This document shows, in pieces, positions 1-12,906 of a stretch of DNA of 64,000 nucleotides; the stretch's first letter is position 1; each line of letters starts with the position of its first letter. This stretch comes from Mytilisepta virgata (taxonomy: Eukaryota; Mollusca; Bivalvia; Mytilida; Mytilidae), in contig CM051521.1 of assembly GCA_028015205.1 (NCBI GenBank), forward strand, positions 94,030,513 to 94,094,512, in the 5' to 3' direction. Both the position numbers and the translations under genes were made by a program. The notes below the pieces were generated by a model. It saw nothing but the letters and a program-made list of their open reading frames with translations. It was not told where the DNA came from and searched no databases.

Positions 1-3000
1 AAAGAAATAACTTCCAAATTCTTCTGTCACCAAACATTTGTGGAGGAAAATGAAACTTGAAGTTCTCAAAGTTGACATACATTGACATAAGAGATGTGAA
101 TATTATTATAATGAACTTCCTTGTGATAGTGATTTTTGCATTGATGAATTTTCAATTATACATCAAGCTTTTATGTTTGTGGTTTCTTCAGCTATTAATG
201 TGTGTTTTTAAAATACATTTCTCTCAACAGATTAAGAGATTTATTGTCAAAATATACTAGATATCTAGTACAGAACAATATCAAATATTACTTCCATGTT
301 AAAGCTGTGAGGATAAACTTAAAGCTTTGAAAATCTGAAGCATCTCTGTTAAAGAATAATAATCATAGTAGCTATAATTTATCTTTTAAAGAATATTTGT
401 TTGTTTGTTTAGTTGGCGTTTTACGCCGTTTTCAGCACATTTGGCTATTTCGCGGTGGCCAGTTTTTAAAGAATGCATTTTATTACACATTTACATGATA
501 GTTAAATTATTTATTTTAAGCCTCACCTCAACATTTTGCCTGACATACAGTAATGCAAATGTGCAATAGCTCATCATATACATGTTCATGATGCTGAGGG
601 GTGTATTATCAATAATTAATGCCCACCAATGGACTTATTGTTTTTATTGTTTCTATGATAGCTACATCCATAATTTTATATAAGCAAAGGTAATGATTCT
701 TGTGTAAAGATTTACTTTTGCCTGTCCATCCAATCAGCAGAAACAGTATTTAAAAAAAAACAAATAAAAACACATACCTAAATGATACAGTCACAAATGG
801 GAAACATGTAAAGTGATAATATTTTGTATATGAATTTCACATAGGGCAGACAAAAAACCTGTGCAACAGGATAAACTATTTCACCAGGCAAGGAACTAAT
901 TTCATAGACAAAGGAACTTATTTTACCAGGTAATGAACAAATTTAATAACAAAGAACTTAATTCACATATACAGAACCCATTTCACAAGGTGTAAAAAAT
1001 GTTTAGATAACATACATGGAACAATTTTCATACATGTTGAACTTTTAACAACATTTTGCTATTACAAAGGTTCTGCTAGAACAAATTTCATTTGAATTCT
1101 TTTGTGGATTCATAACAAAGTACCGTTCAAACTGGAAAACTCACACTAACATCTCCCCCCCCCCCTACCTTACCCCCAGAAGTTTAATAAAATTTTGACG
1201 TATAAAATTATTTATAGAGATATATGTTGTGTAACTTTATCTACGCCATAACAAGGATGACATTTTTTAAAAAGTTATTTCCTATCCTATTTTTAAAAGG
1301 GGAGGGGGTTGTAAGCCCATGAATACAAATGTGAATTTAAATTGATAGGAGGAACGCCTCCACAATGCAGATGGTGATAATAGAAGTCAACATATATGGT
1401 AGGGAGAAAAAAAATTCAATTTCTAAATTTTACATGCTTGATATGTGATTATCACGAAAATTACACTTGATAATCAAATATTTTGCAAATAAAGTTGCAG
1501 CAAATTTTCATTAAAAGGAACAAATGCGTATTACAAATCAAAATTGGCAAAAATTGGTGATTCAACTAAACTAATATCGTATTTGTACTGTGTCGCGTTG
1601 AAAACTTGTATACCAAATAACCCCCTTTGGTAACACTTATAGAGTCTTCTTTGCGTTTGTAAGTAATGGCGGGTGAAAAGTTTGCACGACCTGCAGACTG
1701 AAATCTGTAGAGTTTAACTATCTAAGGTAATTATTTCTTAAGGTCATGCTATTTCTTGGGTATCACACTCGAAAATCTCAATTTATATTTATTTTTCGTC
1801 AAATCTGCAGAAGCGGGTAGAATTTTTCTGTTACTTTGATATGTAGGCTTTCGATGTATGCCAATCAGTTGCCAATAGTTAAATAAACAATCACGCCTAG
1901 GCGCTTGCACTTTTTCGATTTAGTTTTGGTACTAAATATAGAACTTTTGAGAAATTTCGATGATCACGTGACATTGTTTTGAGTGGTATGTGGTGAAAAT
2001 TAAAGTAGTTATTCTAAGCTGAAAACTGTAAAGAAACCAATATATAAGTTAGGCAAATTATATTTTTACGCATCTTATAAAACATAGTTAAAATTATGGA
2101 CCATTTTTGTCATATTTGAAAAATACAGCATTGACCTACCTGCGTAAGAAACCCAAACTACCCTGTTGCATAAACCGCCGTAAATAATTCTGTTTCATAT
2201 GAAGATTTACAAATAATGGGTAAAACCTTATGTATGCGCTCAAGACAATCAAGAGTAATTTGTGCTCTTGTGTCTAACCTACTGTGCAGGCGTTTTATAC
2301 CTTCAACCTTTTATGGACAATAAAAGTCTGTGTCACATCCGCGGCATTCATGATTTTACATTTATAACCTATACCTGAGAGATACATGCGCACTGAAGCT
2401 GCGGAAAAGCCCCGTAATGACAAATTAGCAACATATGATACAACGTCATTTAAATGTGGCGGTCTTTTTTGCAATAAGGAATACCATGACCGAAACTCAT
2501 CGGAAAATGTGTTACCCCTATCGTATGCAGTCCTATTGTTTTCAGATAATGTGGCATCAATTAGTCTTTCTCAGGAAAGATTCTGGAACCCTCGACGGCA
2601 GACTATTCGAATCTGGACTAGTTCAACACAATACATGCATATGGTGTTTATAACTTTTTTTAATGTCTGACAATTAATATGTAAGCTGACGTCTATAAAA
2701 GCTATTAGCTTGTTTCAGAATCCTATTGTTATTCATGTAATACACTATACTATATTTGTCTACCATTATTTATCTTTATTACAAGATTAAATATGTCTGA
2801 ATTCACACTCAAGATAAACCTAATTTTCCTTCTTTTTTTTCCAAAAGTTTTGGAATCTACATGCTATATGACTTTCCTTTTCTACGTAAGGCAAATGTAG
2901 GCAATGAGCGTTCAACGTATTTCTTTAATAGTACCTAGCGTTTAGGTGTTTTATAATTTTTTGACGTATTATTAATAGGAAATACTAAAAAGAACCTAAT

Positions 3001-4147
3001 AACGAAAAATGTATCTAAATACAACTGGGAGAACAATGTACATGTACTGAAACACTGCAACACAGACTTCCAAACGACAAATACCCTGTTGGCTGCTTTC
3101 CAACAATTCTTTAGCAAATTGTATTTTCCCTCATTGAAAAAAGCAAAAAGAAAACATTACCCATGAAAAAATCTCTGAGAGTTTTATCAATTATATTAAC
3201 AGCAATATTTTCATGCACTTTAAATATTTTTTTTTAAAAGCTGGTCACAATATGAACCTAGATCTATCATCATAAAGACTGTTCAGATATAATTTCTCGT
3301 TTTCAACCAATCGTGTTGGTATAGTAAATGGTGGACTCTGGCATTTTTTTTTTTTTTTTAAAAACTGTAATAAACTTTCAATTGTTATTACTCAAACTAT
3401 CGATTCTTTATTCTTAGAAGATTGAATAGGTTTTTTAGAATCAAATCACAGAAAAATGTCATTTAAATGTGCTGTGTGATTTTGTAATGTAAAAGGTACA
3501 ATATGTTGATCTACACATTGTATACATATTTTCTTTGCGTTCAGCATATCCAAGTATCAATTCACTGGGAAGGAATAAGCATAATTGTTTTTAACTCCGT
3601 TGTTTTGTCCAATACATATGACATTGTACAAGGATTTTTAGAGGTCACTTTTTATTAATTTGTTTTGCGGCATTCACCTATCACGTAGATATTTTTCTTG
3701 TATTAATGTGACATTTGACGATACGGTGTAACTCAATAGGCTCTAATTACATTGTGTACCTCTCTTTAGAAATTCCATATTGAAACAATAAAAGAATACA
3801 CTGCAGTTTTAAAGCTTACTGTTTTTTATATTACACTGTAATATCAGTAATAATTTTTATGTTTAAATAAAAGTTTTAATGCGTTTAAAATTCAAATGTG
3901 TTGAGAATATTTTATATAATAACTAAATTTAAAAATATATACTTTCTTTCTTGAAATTACACTCTTAGAGGTAAATCATAATACATTTAAGTAAGCTGTT
4001 TCGTTAAAAACATGAGTGTTAAAATAACAGCAACATAATTTCCTTTATCATAGTGTGGGGCCGTCCGATGTGCCTCGACAAAAAACAAATAACCAGATAT
4101 CTCCGGTTTAAATGGTCCTATTATATGATCTGATTTGTCTTAATTTA
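1..4147. other. AT-rich non-coding stretch
   Basis: I see no gene here. Open frames at 57-260, 2386-2670 and 2935-3117 have no recognisable domain, and competing frames are equally open. At 399-466 a (TTTG)n run is followed by a short segment containing GTTTTACGCCG, which resembles the 3' tail of molluscan tRNA-derived SINEs in reverse orientation. A poly-C run lies near 1157. Confidence 0.5.
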
Positions 4148-5736
4148 CAGGTGAGCTCAGTTCTAACCTCTCATTAGAACTGTCCTAAACTGTCAGAAGA
4201 ACTGTTCTAGAACAGTTCTAGAACTGTCATCCTGACACCTTTAGAACCGTGTAGACAGGGTGTGTCCTGAATTAAAACCATTTATGACAGTTCTACCCTA
4301 GAACCATTCTAAACGGTTCTACCCTAGAAACTGTTATGACAGTTCTACCCTAGAACCATTCTGGACGGTTCTACCCAGTAACCATTTATGACTGTTCTAC
4401 CCTAGACCCATTTATGACAGTTCTAACCTAGAACCCTTCTGGACGATTCTACCCTAGAACCATTTATGACCCTAGCAATAGTTTATGAATTTTTAACATC
4501 AAAATTATAAGAAATAAAATAATTAATTTGTTGTCATAATTTTAAAATCAACTTTTATCATACCGAAATATATTATAGAGTAAAAAGAAAAAAAATTCAC
4601 TCAGAATAAAGTTTTTACTAAAACTAAATGATTAAAAAACTAGTCGATGTTATTTTCTAGTACATAAAACATTCTACATACGTTTCGACAAGAGAACACT
4701 TTAAATCAAGATTTAGTCCCGTCCCTTCTTGAAATTAATGTGTAAAATGTCCATATATGTACGTTGTATCTATGTAATTTTTCGATAAATTGGTGAAATG
4801 CACTTCTTATTTAAAAATGGCGGTACTCTTCCCAATCATCTTCTACCTTGTCATAACGAAATAAATATCGTTCATACGAGCAAAGAGAATTAATTATATA
4901 ATATATTTACTATATAAATATGGTAAAGAAGATAAATTATTAATTTAAACCTTATACACACCTCTTTATTCAAATGCTGTATTAATTATTTTAAAATGTA
5001 GCGTTATAAAAATTTGAAACCCCGCTGATTTTGTCAGCAACACGGTGTACATGTATACATACACATGAATCTGTGTACCTTAAAGGTTGAAACAATAAAC
5101 ATCCGGACAGTCAAGGTACAATATACACATCAAAACGTTAAATTGTTATAATTACCTGAAACACACAGCATGCTACGGAGAAAAAATTCTTTACCTTTAA
5201 ATTTACTTAGATAAAATCACACAAATTTTAACAAAAACAATAATTCGTTTTTCTTGTGGGTTAAAACAAAATGAAAAAAAACTTACACCATAGCTCTTTA
5301 TTACATGTATGTACTTTCGCAGTTTTGGTCATATTTAATATTATTAATTATTGTCATAATTTCATATGTTGAAGTTAATCGATGTGAAATGTTACTACAT
5401 ATTTCAAAAAAAAATGTAGTTAAAAGTTTCGAAAAAGCGAAGACGAGGAGTACGTGCCATAATCAATACAGAGTTACAAAAATGTATCGGACATGGAAAT
5501 GGACGGTTCTACCCCATAACCATTTATGACAGTTCTGAATGGTTCTACCCTAGAACCATTTATGACAGTTCTACCATAGGCACAATTCTGGACGGTTCTA
5601 CCCTAGAACCATTTATGACGGTTCTACCTTAGAACCATTTATGACAGGGTTTGTTCTACCATAGAACCGTTCTAGAATGGTTCTAGAACCCTCCTCTGTG
5701 ACAGAATAGTTGAGAGGTTAGAACTGATCTCAACTG
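4148..5736. mobile_element. Non-autonomous TIR element with subterminal repeats
   Basis: The two ends are imperfect inverted repeats of about 30 bp. The left begins CAGGTGAGCTCAGTTCTAAC and the reversed right begins CAGTTGAGATCAGTTCTAAC. Inside both ends (about 4180-4470 and 5505-5690) runs a degenerate tandem array of motifs such as TTCTACCCTAGAACC and ATTTATGACAG, themselves partly palindromic. The middle is AT-rich; its one open frame at 5305-5529 has no domain I recognise. No clear target-site duplication is visible, so the superfamily is unassigned. CAG termini would suit a hAT-like or CACTA-like element, but that is speculation. Confidence 0.6.
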
Positions 5737-6313
5737 TTCCCTAAGTTATTGGAGTGATCTTTAATTCAGTTCCTAAAATAAAAACCTATAAAACGCAAAA
5801 ATATCAATATGAAAATTCAATTCTAATATTAATACTACTTCAAGGTCGATCTTTCTTCAAGTTCGAGATGTTTGATATTCCTGACGAAATTTTTTCTTGC
5901 AAATAATCTCCTACTCTTTCATACAGACAAGTCTTGGATTGTTGCAAGAATATGTGATACAACAGTATACATGTAATTAGTCAACAGAAATAATGGGACA
6001 AAACTTAATGTACACGAACAATGATGAATATAATTACATGACTTGTAAAGGTTTGTATGGACATTTTATATTAATAGCAGACATTTTGTCGTAGATTTTC
6101 TGACTTTCCCCATTAAGAAGCAAGGGATATCTATTATAGAACTAGACGGTAAGCCATCAAATTCCAATAAACTGTAAGTAGGCGAGAAAATCTTTATCGT
6201 TTCTAATATAAATGAATTAAGTCTAATATTTCAGTCATTAAAATTCACAGTAAATTTATTGCTAGAATACGTGACTTAAAAAGGAAACCAGATTTAAAAA
6301 AAACTAAAACGAG

Positions 6314-6361
<48 letters not shown>

Positions 6362-7835
6362 TATTGGGAATGAGCGCTTTGGTAGGCATAAGGTATTTTG
6401 TATAAACAGTAGGATAAGGCCACAAAAAGGGCATTAAGGCAACCTCAAAAATTTTGTGAAAAGAAGCACGTATGATTATTATCACTAATCATACATATAG
6501 TAGCACATGTATACTTTGTTTTAACTGTTGGGCACTTGTACGCCCAAAACAATTATTACTCATTGATACCGCTAAAAAATTCAGTATTTTAAATTACTTT
6601 CTTGTTATCTATACAAATCTAAATGGTTGTAAGAAATGCAGTAAAAAAGTGCTCTTGAAGATATGGAGTATTTGTTTAAGTCCGTATGCCTTAGAAACAT
6701 ATAATATTACATGCATGGATGCGGGAGTACCTTTAGATCTTCTTTAAATGAAAAAAAAATAAAATTACAAATCTGTCATGTCAGTGTGATAAACGGAATC
6801 TCGTGGGACGATCTGTATCCTTTTGTCTCATTTCTGACTCGTGTTCCTAAATAAAACTTAAGTGTGAGCGCCTGATTTCCAAAATGTTTCTTTTATGTAC
6901 TTAAAAGTACATCTGTACGATAAATCAAGACCTGTAAAATGTATCGGTTACATGTACTATTATTTTTATTCAGCTCCTGTTCAAATGATTGAAAAATAAA
7001 TTACGCACACTGATTCCATCAAAATAGAAACAGAGGGAATATTTATAAGGGTGACAAACAAGATTATTTCAGCCCACAATAAACTATGACGTCATGTCAT
7101 TGTTGTTTTGAATCGACAATCATCTAAAGATATTGACATCTGGCACGATCAGAAAACAGCAGCGGAACGAAATAGTGGATTATGCGCAGTTGAAGTCTTG
7201 TTTGTCGTTAGTTGGTATATGTTTACAAATACGCTACTGTGTCTGTTTTGATTCTAACTTATTAGTCAATATTAAGAATAAAAACTGTTTTTCACTCAGA
7301 TATAAAATTTCAAAATAATATTAAGTCTGTAAGTTTATAAGCCGATTCCATTCGAGAACCCGAAGCTTAAGATAAGGCATTTTTAAAAATTTCACAAAAT
7401 CAATACAAACATTTATTTTTTATACAGAAGATCAAACAAATAGTTATTTAATGTACATATAATGTTCAAACAAGCAACCACATTTTAAAAACAAATCCAC
7501 AGGGTAAAAATACTTCTGTAAAATGAATTTTGAATTAGATCTAAAAATTACTTTTTTTCTGTTACAGTCGAAAGCAATCATCTGAAGCATTAAAGTTTGA
7601 TTCTGGGTAATTATGGATGTCACAAGTATCGTGTCAAGAGCTATCTGCATTACGCAACCGAATAAAATAATCAACTGTAAATTGATTTAATCTCTTGATT
7701 ATTGCAGATAATTGCAATTCGTTGTTTAACGTGCAGCAATATTTAAATGTAGTGTATAATACAATTACGTGCAATGGATATTCAAGAATTTCACTAAAAT
7801 AAAGCTGGTTTTATCAGGATACAAAATGAAAATGT
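5737..7835. other. Intergenic, downstream of the GPCR gene
   Basis: No supportable gene. It contains the TG microsatellite listed separately. The 3' UTR of the minus-strand receptor gene should lie in the upper part, but I could not choose one polyadenylation signal. An open frame at 6472-6747 has no recognisable domain. Confidence 0.4.
6315..6358. repeat. (TG)n microsatellite
   Basis: An uninterrupted run of about 22 TG dinucleotides. It creates a spurious His-Thr repeat in a minus-strand frame. Confidence 0.97.
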
Positions 7836-9047
7836 TTAATTTGTTTGTATTTCCTTGTCAACATATAAACTCGTTGCTTCTTGGTGTGAAGGATGGAGAA
7901 GGCCATCTGCTGGTAAAATTAAGGCACTACCAATAGCTGTAGTTAAGGTCGCCAGCTCATATCGGGCTTTTGTTTTTGAGATTGGTACAGTTTTTGCTTT
8001 CTTTTTACTGCTTTTAGGTAAAACGCTATTGTCGAGTGTCAGACGGCGATCAACGTCTATCGTATCGGAACATTTAAAGGCTTTACGAAAGCATCTACGA
8101 AAGTTGTCACTTAAAAAAGCATACAGCAATGGATTCAGCATACTGTTAGCATACGTTAAAACGGTCAGACCGTTAAACAAATAAATTTCCCAATCTTTAA
8201 GCCTGTAATTTTTGGGTTGATAGGTTAAATTTACCTGGAAAACCCAGTGTGGAAGCCAACAACAGATATAGACAGAGATCACCGCAAAAACGAGGCGAGT
8301 AACTTTTCTTCTCGAGCGTTTTTTATTCGTAGTACGCATGCCCGGGCTGACGCAAGACAAATTCATAACAACAGACAAATAGAATACTGAAATCAAGGAA
8401 ACTGGAATAGCAAATCCAAGTAAAAAGGTGTACCATGTAAAAGCTTTTTCAGGCGGTATGAGTTGATCATCTGGCCATTTCACTGTACACGTGTCGTGTG
8501 ACTTATCGTAGTAGTTTGGGACCGTTGTTGAGTAAAGAATGATTGGCAGCATTACAAAGAACGATACAGACCAGATCACAAGACAAACGAAAAATGCAAT
8601 TTTTGTTGTCCGGTAACGTCCTGACGATACTGGGTGGCAAACAGCTAAATATCGATCACCGCTCAAAGCTGTTAGAGTTAGTACACTCGTCACGAAGTTG
8701 ATGGAATATAAAACAAAATAAATCTTACACATAGCTGTATCAAATATCCAGTGCTCTAGCACCGTCGTCGTTATCAGGAATGGTAAACTGATTAAGAACA
8801 AAGTGTCAGATACTGCCAGATTTAATATATACAAATTCGTAACTGTCTTCATCTTGGCGAATCGTAAAACGACATATATAACCAATGCATTACCGACAAG
8901 TCCAGCGATACAGATGATGGTGTATGAAGAGACTAAAAACGTTGTAATTGCTGTTTTGTTGACTGTGTCGTCTTTTGTATCAGTATCGTTGTCCGATTCA
9001 TTTCTTCCAACTTCATCACAATAATAATAATAATCTGTGAAGTTCAT
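7836..9047 (-). CDS. Class A GPCR, somatostatin/allatostatin-C receptor type
   Basis: An intact 403-residue seven-transmembrane receptor in one exon, predicted at the plasma membrane. The N terminus has four N-glycosylation sequons (N2, N16, N20, N30) and no signal peptide. TM1 carries GN (N53), TM2 NLAVSD (D81), TM3 ends in DRY (131-133), TM4 has W159, TM5 P215, TM6 CWLP (263-266) and TM7 NPLLY (305-309). C107 and C187 can form the usual disulfide. The DRYLAVCHP loop, the RYRT motif after it, and YANSMLNPLLYAFLSDNFR in TM7/helix 8 point to the somatostatin/opioid/allatostatin-C group. The position matching the ligand-binding Asp of vertebrate somatostatin receptors (3.32) is Tyr114, which favours an allatostatin-C-like receptor. 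Gi coupling is family inference. On the minus strand a TTTTAG acceptor-like site about 40 bases before the ATG suggests an upstream 5' UTR exon. Confidence 0.93.
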   Translation of the reverse strand: MNFTDYYYYCDEVGRNESDNDTDTKDDTVNKTAITTFLVSSYTIICIAGLVGNALVIYVVLRFAKMKTVTNLYILNLAVSDTLFLISLPFLITTTVLEHWIFDTAMCKIYFVLYSINFVTSVLTLTALSGDRYLAVCHPVSSGRYRTTKIAFFVCLVIWSVSFFVMLPIILYSTTVPNYYDKSHDTCTVKWPDDQLIPPEKAFTWYTFLLGFAIPVSLISVFYLSVVMNLSCVSPGMRTTNKKRSRRKVTRLVFAVISVYICCWLPHWVFQVNLTYQPKNYRLKDWEIYLFNGLTVLTYANSMLNPLLYAFLSDNFRRCFRKAFKCSDTIDVDRRLTLDNSVLPKSSKKKAKTVPISKTKARYELATLTTAIGSALILPADGLLHPSHQEATSLYVDKEIQTN

Positions 9048-10016
9048 TGTGATTTAATCGATGGGTTTTCTTCTTGGATAACTGCCTAAAATTAGATAAA
9101 TCGCTTTTTACTAAGTTGTGAGCACTTCTTTCATACATTATTTCCATCTTTAACGACGTTTGCATGTATGCATATTCATGACATTTTTACAAGAAAGATT
9201 TATTAATGACATTGATTTTCTCTAGAACAGATATGTCAGACTTTTCTGAGATTTTACTACGTTACATCTGTAAAAACACAAATCAGTTTTCAGACAAGAC
9301 TATTTCTTGCTTACTTAGGTGTTGAAATTATCTTCAGCTTGATAAAAAAACAGACATATCAATGCAACTGTTTTTCTTGTCATTGCATCAGTATTGCAAC
9401 AATAACCTAATATAGTTTATTTTTGTTTGTCTGCAAACCTTTAAGATCTAAGAACAACTTACCATCAAGTTAAAAATCTTTGTCGTGCATTTTATAATTA
9501 CGTATGGGTATGGATCTACATAGCGTTTATTTATCAACGCCTACATCCACTCATTAACTCTGGGAATTTCTATAGAGAGTATGTTAAATAAAAAATAGTT
9601 CTAATCAATTAAATCTTCTAGGAGCAAACAGCGAAGAAACTTTGTAGAATATAAGTTCGTTTTGTTACTATACATGTACTCTTCGAATGTTTTTTCTGTG
9701 ACTGAATTCTGGCCTTAACTATATGTCTTTTGGAAAACTGTTCTGTCTTGTCCTTGTAGACATGGTCTACTAGTATCTTTTTCAGATCACTTTCACAGTG
9801 AAGGGATGGATTTTTCAAGCAATTTGTTTGACTGCTAAAGGGCGTATTTCATTGATTATTTGTATTATTCTTTATTTTATTTCCTTATTTTTCAGAAAAA
9901 AGCCAAAATGTGTCAATGTTACACGAAGAAAGGGAAGTTTTCAAAGCAAGAAATTTTCTCATTCTAATCAAACATTTCAACTGGACATTTCGACGGATTA
10001 AGAAAAATTATTTAAA
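9048..10016. other. Upstream region of the GPCR gene
   Basis: It should contain the 5' UTR and promoter of the minus-strand receptor gene. I see no TATA-like element I would commit to. Open frames at 9618-9818 and 9798-10001 look spurious. Confidence 0.35.
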
Positions 10017-11490
10017 CTAGAAAGACAATTGTTCAGAGAACAATTGCAAGGTCTTTCCCGTATCAAATTGCAGTCAAGGCTATCAAGCATGATTGTTGAC
10101 CTGCTATTTTGACTTGCATAGTCAAAATATAGGACTCTGTCACAATGACCTTGACCTTTGACCTTCGATTTTGACCTCTACAGCTCTAAAATAGGTCCCT
10201 GAACATAAATATATATGGTTGCTAGGTACTTTTACATCAGTTGCTAAGGACTTTTTCAGTGACCTTGACCAATGACCTTCCATTTTGACCTCTATGGCTC
10301 TATAATATGATCCTGAACATAAATATATATGGTTGCTAGGTACTTTTCCATCAGTTGCTAAGGGGTTTTTAGATGACCTTGATCCTTGACCTTCCATTTT
10401 GACCTCTATGGCTCTATAATATGATCCTGAGCATAAATATATATGGTTGCTAGGTACTTTTCCATCAGTTGCTAAGGACTTTTTCGATGACCTTGACCCT
10501 TGACCTTCCATTTTGACCTCTATGGCTCTATAATATGATCCTGAGCATAAATATATATGGTTGCTAGGTACTTTTCCATCAGTTGCTAAGGACTTTTTCG
10601 ATGACCTTGACCCGTAACCTTCCATTTTGACCTCTATGGGTCTATAATAGGGTCCTGACCATAAATATATATGGTTGCTAGGTACTTTTCCATCAGTTGC
10701 TAAGGGGTTTTTAGATGACCTTGATATTTGACTTTTGACCTTGGTACTAAAATGTAGATCTTTTGAAACTGAACTTTTTTTGTATTAACATTTTCTTCAT
10801 ATCTATAATGGTTTTCGAGCTATAGTATAAAACAAATATGCATCAAGGGCAATAACTCCTATAAGGAGTCATCGTACAACTTCAGGTCCAATGAGACAAA
10901 TTTAGATCTTGACAAGATAAACATTTTTCCCAATATATTTAATCAGCTATCTCTTGCGGTTTCTGAGCTATTTCGATAACAAGGTCTGTGGTCAAAGGTC
11001 AAGGTCAAAATTGAGATTTGACCTTGACCCCTTACAATAGCTTATTTGGTTCTGTGACCAATAGTGAAAGTCCCATGCCTGTACATGTCATAGTTTTCGA
11101 GTAAAAATTTTTAGCGAAAACTGGTTTTCATTAAGGGGACATAACTCTTATTACGACATTTGAAATCCTTTCGGTTTTGTGTCATGAAGCATGCAGTCGA
11201 TAAACCGAACACTTTCCACCTTTCGGTTTGCATCTAAGTTTTACGGTTTCAGAGTTTAAGCGATAACAAGGTTTCGCTACACCGGGCAGATAACTCTGTA
11301 ACGACAAAGAGTTCGGCTTAGCAGGGTGTTTTTTGAAATCGGTGTTTGAATACGACACATCCCACCAAGTTTCGAAATGATATGTCGCGAAATGGCAAAA
11401 ACGAATTTCTGGCGGAAGAAAAAAATAATAATAATAATAATAATCAGAAGAAATACAATAAGGTCTTCCCTTTGGAAAGGGAAAGACCTT
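10017..11490 (-). mobile_element. Helentron/pearl-like non-autonomous element
   Basis: Read on the minus strand, the 5' end is a long hairpin (11460-11490, arm AAGGTCTTTCCCTTT). It is followed by an (AAT)n stretch and a body containing several TGACCTTGACC motifs. The 3' end is a hairpin at 10026-10046 with perfect 9-bp arms (CAATTGTTC / GAACAATTG), then five bases, then CTAG (10017-10020) and T. Near the 3' side sits a tandem array of 114-bp units. A second member of the family, in the other orientation, lies at 27320-28571. The two share the hairpin arms and internal words such as CTTTGTCGTTAC. The Helentron assignment is inference from end structure; no Rep/helicase gene is present. Confidence 0.7.
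10141..10735. repeat. 114-bp tandem repeat, about 5 copies
   Basis: The word GGTTGCTAGGTACTTTT recurs at 10217, 10331, 10445, 10559 and 10673, an exact period of 114 bp. Each unit also carries TGACCTTGACC-type motifs. Because 114 is divisible by three, one minus-strand frame stays open for 161 codons as a 38-residue repeat. I regard that frame as a by-product of the array. The array is the core of the surrounding mobile element. Confidence 0.95.
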
Positions 11491-12173
11491 AATTAATACT
11501 TACGTTGTAAGTATATAATGTGTCCGGGGTATTATTTTGAAAGTTTGAGACTATCAAAGGTTTAGTCATCAGCGTGACTTTTGTGAATAAATCTTCCTTC
11601 TTGTGACAAAATTTTCCTGGATCTATCAACTTTTGGTCAACATGCATCCATTTCAGCTCTATAATAGCACTTACCTACTAAGGCCCTACTCAGTGTATTT
11701 GTATTTTCATCCACTGATAAGGTTACCGTTTCACAAGTTAGAATCAAATACACATGGATATGCGTGTTTCGTTATGATATGTTACTTATCATATTAATGA
11801 AGAAATATTTTTGTGATAAAATTATCTTAAGCCTAAAAGTATGTGCGTTTTTTTTTTTTTTTTTATTTTTTTTTTTATTAGTTTGGTATATTATTCATTT
11901 GATGGTTACTTTTAAGTAGTACACGTTTACAAAAAATGCAGTGTACCAAAACATTAGATATGGTATTTTATTACAATAATTCCAATGTTGTTTTCAACAC
12001 ATCAATTTCAGTAATTTCATTGGCTAGCAGCAACTTCCGGTAAAAAGTTTATAACATGATAAATTCCTTTTATGACGTCGTGCGTCATATTACGTATGCA
12101 TGCAATATAGTGCATGAGGAAAATGTTATTTTCAAATGGAAAACGTAATATTTATGCATTACTTTGGAATTAT
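11491..12173. other. AT-rich intergenic stretch
   Basis: No gene seen. Poly-T runs lie near 11850. A 64-codon open frame at 11603-11797 has no recognisable features. Confidence 0.4.
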
Positions 12174-12304
12174 AAGTAATTTTTTGGTATTCATCAATAT
12201 GTAAACTCGGACTTATCACTCACAAACTTTGCATAACGTCCTTCGGACTTCATTTAGTTTGTGAGTGAATCGCCCGAGTTTACACATTGATAAATTACTT
12301 CAAA
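12174..12304. repeat. Fold-back inverted repeat
   Basis: Two arms of about 50 bp, containing GTAAACTCGG and CACTCACAAACT, face each other across a loop of about 35 bp containing GTCCTTCGGAC. The whole could fold into one hairpin. It resembles the fold-backs at 14430-14590 and 38842-38997 in size and design, though not in arm sequence. Confidence 0.75.
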
Positions 12305-12831
12305 ATAACCTTTATTACTATATTAAATTTTTAACCGTAGACGACAGGTAAGGAGTCCATATTTTATCTATAACATTATTTTATACATTTTTTATTTTAA
12401 TTAGAAATACAAGCATCTTTGTTGTATTTGTTATGGATGTTGGAGTTTATGGTCCATGTGGTCAAGTTTCCCTGTTAGTTCTCATACATTTACTTGCGAT
12501 ATTTGTATATATATACAAAATGTATTAATACTATATTAGCATTGCTTCGTGGATTTCCTTAGTTTTCACAAAATTCGGATGTACCAATTTCTCTTCAAGT
12601 ATCGAAATACTAGCAACCGAATTTATGAAAAGATATATTTTTTAAAAGATGTTATAGATTACATCAGAGAAGAAAATATGCAATTTGAAAAATATTTTTT
12701 TGCCATTTCAGAAAGAATTCTCTGTATCTGCTTTGTAATATTATATACTCATTTACATTGTGTTATATTTAATGTTTATGAACCTGCTTGATTACATACA
12801 TTGGACATGTAAATACTTCATATGGTACATT

Positions 12832-12906
12832 TAAAGGAATTATTAGTAAAGTGTCATTTAAAGGAATTATTAGTAAAGTGTCATGTAAAGGAATTATTAG
12901 TAAAGT
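12832..12906. repeat. 27-bp tandem repeat, nearly 3 copies
   Basis: The word AAAGGAATTATTAGTAAAGT recurs at a 27-bp spacing, with GTCATTT or GTCATGT between copies. Low-copy and almost perfect, so probably recent. Confidence 0.9.

Noticed and set aside
2386..2670. 94-codon plus-strand frame with a Cys-containing centre
   Set aside because: A second frame is open over the same region and no domain or splice context is visible.
7855..8184. 109-codon plus-strand frame
   Set aside because: Antisense shadow of the GPCR coding sequence.
10140..10625. 161-codon minus-strand frame with 38-residue repeats
   Set aside because: Produced by a 114-bp tandem repeat inside a mobile element; no start context or domain.
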